Assembly: GCA_964354625.1 (NCBI GenBank)
Contig: CAYHAK010000075.1
Span: forward strand, 1 to 5,606
From: DATKKK01 sp964354625
Lineage (GTDB): Archaea > Thermoproteota > Bathyarchaeia > Bathyarchaeales > Bathycorpusculaceae
DNA length: 5,606 bases
Reading direction: 5' to 3'
The notes beneath the pieces are model-generated. The model had not been told where the DNA came from. It ran no database searches and saw only the letters and a program-made list of their open reading frames with translations. Below are positions 3,666 through 5,606 of the stretch, piece after piece (within the stretch, counting starts at the first letter, position 1; every line of letters begins with the position of its first letter). A program made the position numbers and the translations under genes.

Positions 3666-5606
3666 TCAGGTTAGAAACAGTTTCGGAGTTACGTTCTGTC
3701 TGGCGCGTGTGCGCTCGAAGCCAGCTTTGTCTACTAGGAGATATCTCTTCTGGGTGGTAGTGTCCCACGCTACGGTTATGCATAAGTCCAGGTGCTTGTC
3801 TACGGCTAATGTTATTAAGTGCAGTTCGCTGCCCCAATGTCTTATCATGACTGTTCTGCCTGACAGACGCATGTAAGTGGCGTTCTCCACTCCGTAATCT
3901 TTGTCTGGCGTTATGAACTGGAAGAACTGGTGCGCCGTATCAATCTTCAGTATTGTTCTTCTGCCATAGGTGTCTTCAAACACGTAGTTCCATGAGAACA
4001 GCGTTACGGCTGTGGTGCGAGTCTTCTCGACATTACCTGCGTTGTCGGTGCTGTTGTACTCTATTGTGTAGGTTCCTTCTGCTAGTGTGGTTAGGTAGAA
4101 TGGCCCAATGTCAGCGTACGTTAACCAGCCGCTGTCGTATGTTGCATTGTATATTCTATATGCTGTCGAGTGTACACCTGATTCTGTGTCCATGGCTTCC
4201 AAAGTGAACCGTGTGTCTGGCGTAACATAGGTTGCGTCTGAGATGTGTTTTGGTTCACCTATCATCAATGCTGTCGTTGGAGGAGTATCGTCAAGAATCA
4301 CTAGAGGGCTAGGATATATATCAAGCGGGCCTACTACTCTTGTCACAGTCAAATCTGAGCCGAGCAATTTTCCTGGTTCGATTTCTCCATTGTAATCGAA
4401 TTTGTCGGTTACTACCTCTCCATAGTTGCCTTGAATCGTCAGTTCGTATGGACCTTCTGAGATTCCTACCAATTCAAGTCTGTAATTGCCTAGCTTCGGA
4501 TTAATGATGACGATGTATTGGGGTTCAGAAAATGGCCCTGAATATATGGCAGTTGGAATATTGTTTTCTCCAAGACGAGTCACATAGTTGTAGCCAACAA
4601 GGTTGCCTTCTGGATCAAGTATTCTCAAGAAACAGTTTGATCTCAGAATGAACGTAAGATACGACAGTCGTTGGACTGGTGGGGTTGGGTCTCTTGTTTG
4701 CATTGAGAGTATTGCGTAAGCTGTGGGCAATTCTGGAACGAAGTCTTCTCCTGAAGGAGACCAGTATGCTTGGTCGGTGCCTACATTTGTCATTTCGCCT
4801 AGGCTTGTGATCTTGTTGTAGAGGTCCTGATACCAGTCATGTTCACCGATTATCTTCTCGCCATACATCGTGAGTGCTTTTGCCATTGATAGGTAGTAGT
4901 AATATTTGCGTGAGCCGGCTCCTGGATTTGTGTCCCAGGTGTAGTGACTGGCGACCCAGTCGATGGCTTTGGTCACTCTTTGGTCATGTTTTGGCACTCC
5001 TGATAGCAGCAGACCCCAAATGCCAGCGCCAGTCATGCTTCCAAATGAGCTTGACCCTGGAGTGTAGGCAAATCCTCCGTCGAAGCCTCCATTATTGTAT
5101 GGTTGCACAGTGTAGTTCTGTCCCTCAATCATCAACGTGATTGAAAAGTCCACTCTTTGGCACCTGTGTAGGAATACTTGGAGTTTTGCCCAGGTCGGAT
5201 CGTCTCTCGGTAGTTCGGCTGCGTCTAATGCAAGTGCGGCAAATTGCGTGTTTGAGAGGTCTGGTCGAATGTTGTATCCATATCCGAACCCACCGTAGAA
5301 CCAGCTGTTTTTACTTACGCTGCCCCACAGGCAGTTCTCATCCCATTGTGAATTCACTAGCCAGTTTCTCGCATTGTCAATCCTTGTTCTGTGAGCATCA
5401 TTATATGTTGCTACCAAGGCAAGTATGGCCAAAGATGTTTCATATTCCTTGCTACCAGAAGCGACGTAAATCGAGCCGTCGGTCTGTACTTTCGACAGAA
5501 TGTACTGGACGGCTTGGTTTACGTCGGTGTCAGTTTCATCATACCCAGCGTTGAGAAATGCCAAAGCACAGAGAGCGGTAACACCTACACTGCCTCGCCA
5601 AGAACC
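3666..5606 (-). CDS. Secreted-type multidomain protein with alpha/alpha-toroid (prenyltransferase/squalene-cyclase-like) repeats, N-terminus cut by window edge
   Basis: The frame is open to the window edge, giving 646 visible residues. The TTG at 5564 is not the start, because the 14 codons before it (GSWRGSVGVTALCA) complete a toroid repeat. Residues 1 to about 306 carry helical-hairpin repeats with degenerate QW-like turns: GSWRGSVGVTAL, VQTDGSIYV (40-48), LWGSV (93-97), NNGGFDGGFAY (171-181), DQAYWSPSG (278-286). No DxDD catalytic motif of squalene-hopene cyclases is visible, so a binding rather than catalytic role is likelier. Residues about 326-429 form a beta-rich module resembling pre-peptidase-type domains (FLRILDPEG, LGNYRLELVG, GPYELTIQG). 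Residues 438-537 are an Ig-like/OmpL47-type domain (DDTPPTT, DTESGVHSTAYRI, STDNAGNVE). Residues 538-646 are an unassigned terminal module. It ends without a membrane anchor, so it is either secreted or anchored through its unseen N-terminus. Export is inferred from the domain types and sequons. Confidence 0.85.
   Translation of the reverse strand, partial: GSWRGSVGVTALCALAFLNAGYDETDTDVNQAVQYILSKVQTDGSIYVASGSKEYETSLAILALVATYNDAHRTRIDNARNWLVNSQWDENCLWGSVSKNSWFYGGFGYGYNIRPDLSNTQFAALALDAAELPRDDPTWAKLQVFLHRCQRVDFSITLMIEGQNYTVQPYNNGGFDGGFAYTPGSSSFGSMTGAGIWGLLLSGVPKHDQRVTKAIDWVASHYTWDTNPGAGSRKYYYYLSMAKALTMYGEKIIGEHDWYQDLYNKITSLGEMTNVGTDQAYWSPSGEDFVPELPTAYAILSMQTRDPTPPVQRLSYLTFILRSNCFLRILDPEGNLVGYNYVTRLGENNIPTAIYSGPFSEPQYIVIINPKLGNYRLELVGISEGPYELTIQGNYGEVVTDKFDYNGEIEPGKLLGSDLTVTRVVGPLDIYPSPLVILDDTPPTTALMIGEPKHISDATYVTPDTRFTLEAMDTESGVHSTAYRIYNATYDSGWLTYADIGPFYLTTLAEGTYTIEYNSTDNAGNVEKTRTTAVTLFSWNYVFEDTYGRRTILKIDTAHQFFQFITPDKDYGVENATYMRLSGRTVMIRHWGSELHLITLAVDKHLDLCITVAWDTTTQKRYLLVDKAGFERTRARQNVTPKLFLT

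Noticed and set aside
3481..3837. Minus-strand frame of 118 codons across the end of the toroid gene and the start of the methyltransferase
   Set aside because: It overlaps two well-supported genes and its middle is low-complexity Ser/Leu/Phe from the pyrimidine-rich spacer. I also checked whether it could be a frameshifted anchor of the toroid protein, but found no PEFP-like motif or clean helix with a basic tail.
5141..5554. Plus-strand open frame of 137 codons
   Set aside because: It is antisense to the toroid repeats, with a Cys/Arg/Ser-rich product and no recognisable domain.
5562..5564. TTG as translation start of the toroid gene
   Set aside because: The frame continues upstream to the window edge and the extra residues complete a toroid repeat; no signal peptide follows the TTG.

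Overview
The window reads like a stretch of archaeal genome. The best guess is a Bathyarchaeota-type or related mesophilic Thermoproteota lineage. This is inferred from three things: a C-terminal PEFP-transmembrane-basic tail of the kind archaea use to anchor surface proteins, many Asn-X-Ser/Thr sequons in the exported proteins, and Shine-Dalgarno plus TATA-like start signals. No rRNA, tRNA, CRISPR array, transposase or other marker gene is present, so the lineage call is weak.

There are four protein genes, two of them cut by the window edges. Positions 1-718 (minus) hold the first 239 residues of a family 5 (peptide/nickel-type) ABC transporter substrate-binding protein; the rest lies beyond position 1. 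A 250-bp divergent intergenic region (719-968) separates it from a complete plus-strand gene (969-2582). That gene encodes a signal peptide, a PQQ-like beta-propeller, a beta-sandwich-like C-terminal module and a PEFP surface anchor. A short convergent spacer (2583-2671), full of small palindromes, leads to a minus-strand class I SAM-dependent methyltransferase (2672-3496), the only clearly cytosolic product. After a purine-rich spacer (3497-3665) comes a large minus-strand gene (3666-5606) whose start is outside the window. It encodes an alpha/alpha-toroid (prenyltransferase/squalene-cyclase repeat) protein followed by three beta-rich or unassigned modules.

Three of the four products belong outside the cell: a solute receptor, a membrane-anchored propeller and a large multidomain toroid protein. 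The window therefore looks like a cell-surface and nutrient-capture neighbourhood rather than a dedicated biosynthetic operon. No gene pair is tightly coupled: gaps are 250, 89 and 169 bp, and only the toroid and methyltransferase genes are co-directional. I found no convincing new defence, mobile or RNA-based system. The most interesting points are the substrate-binding protein that lacks the usual first part of its fold, the recurrent-looking C-terminal modules on the two surface proteins, and the symmetric DNA elements in the intergenic regions.
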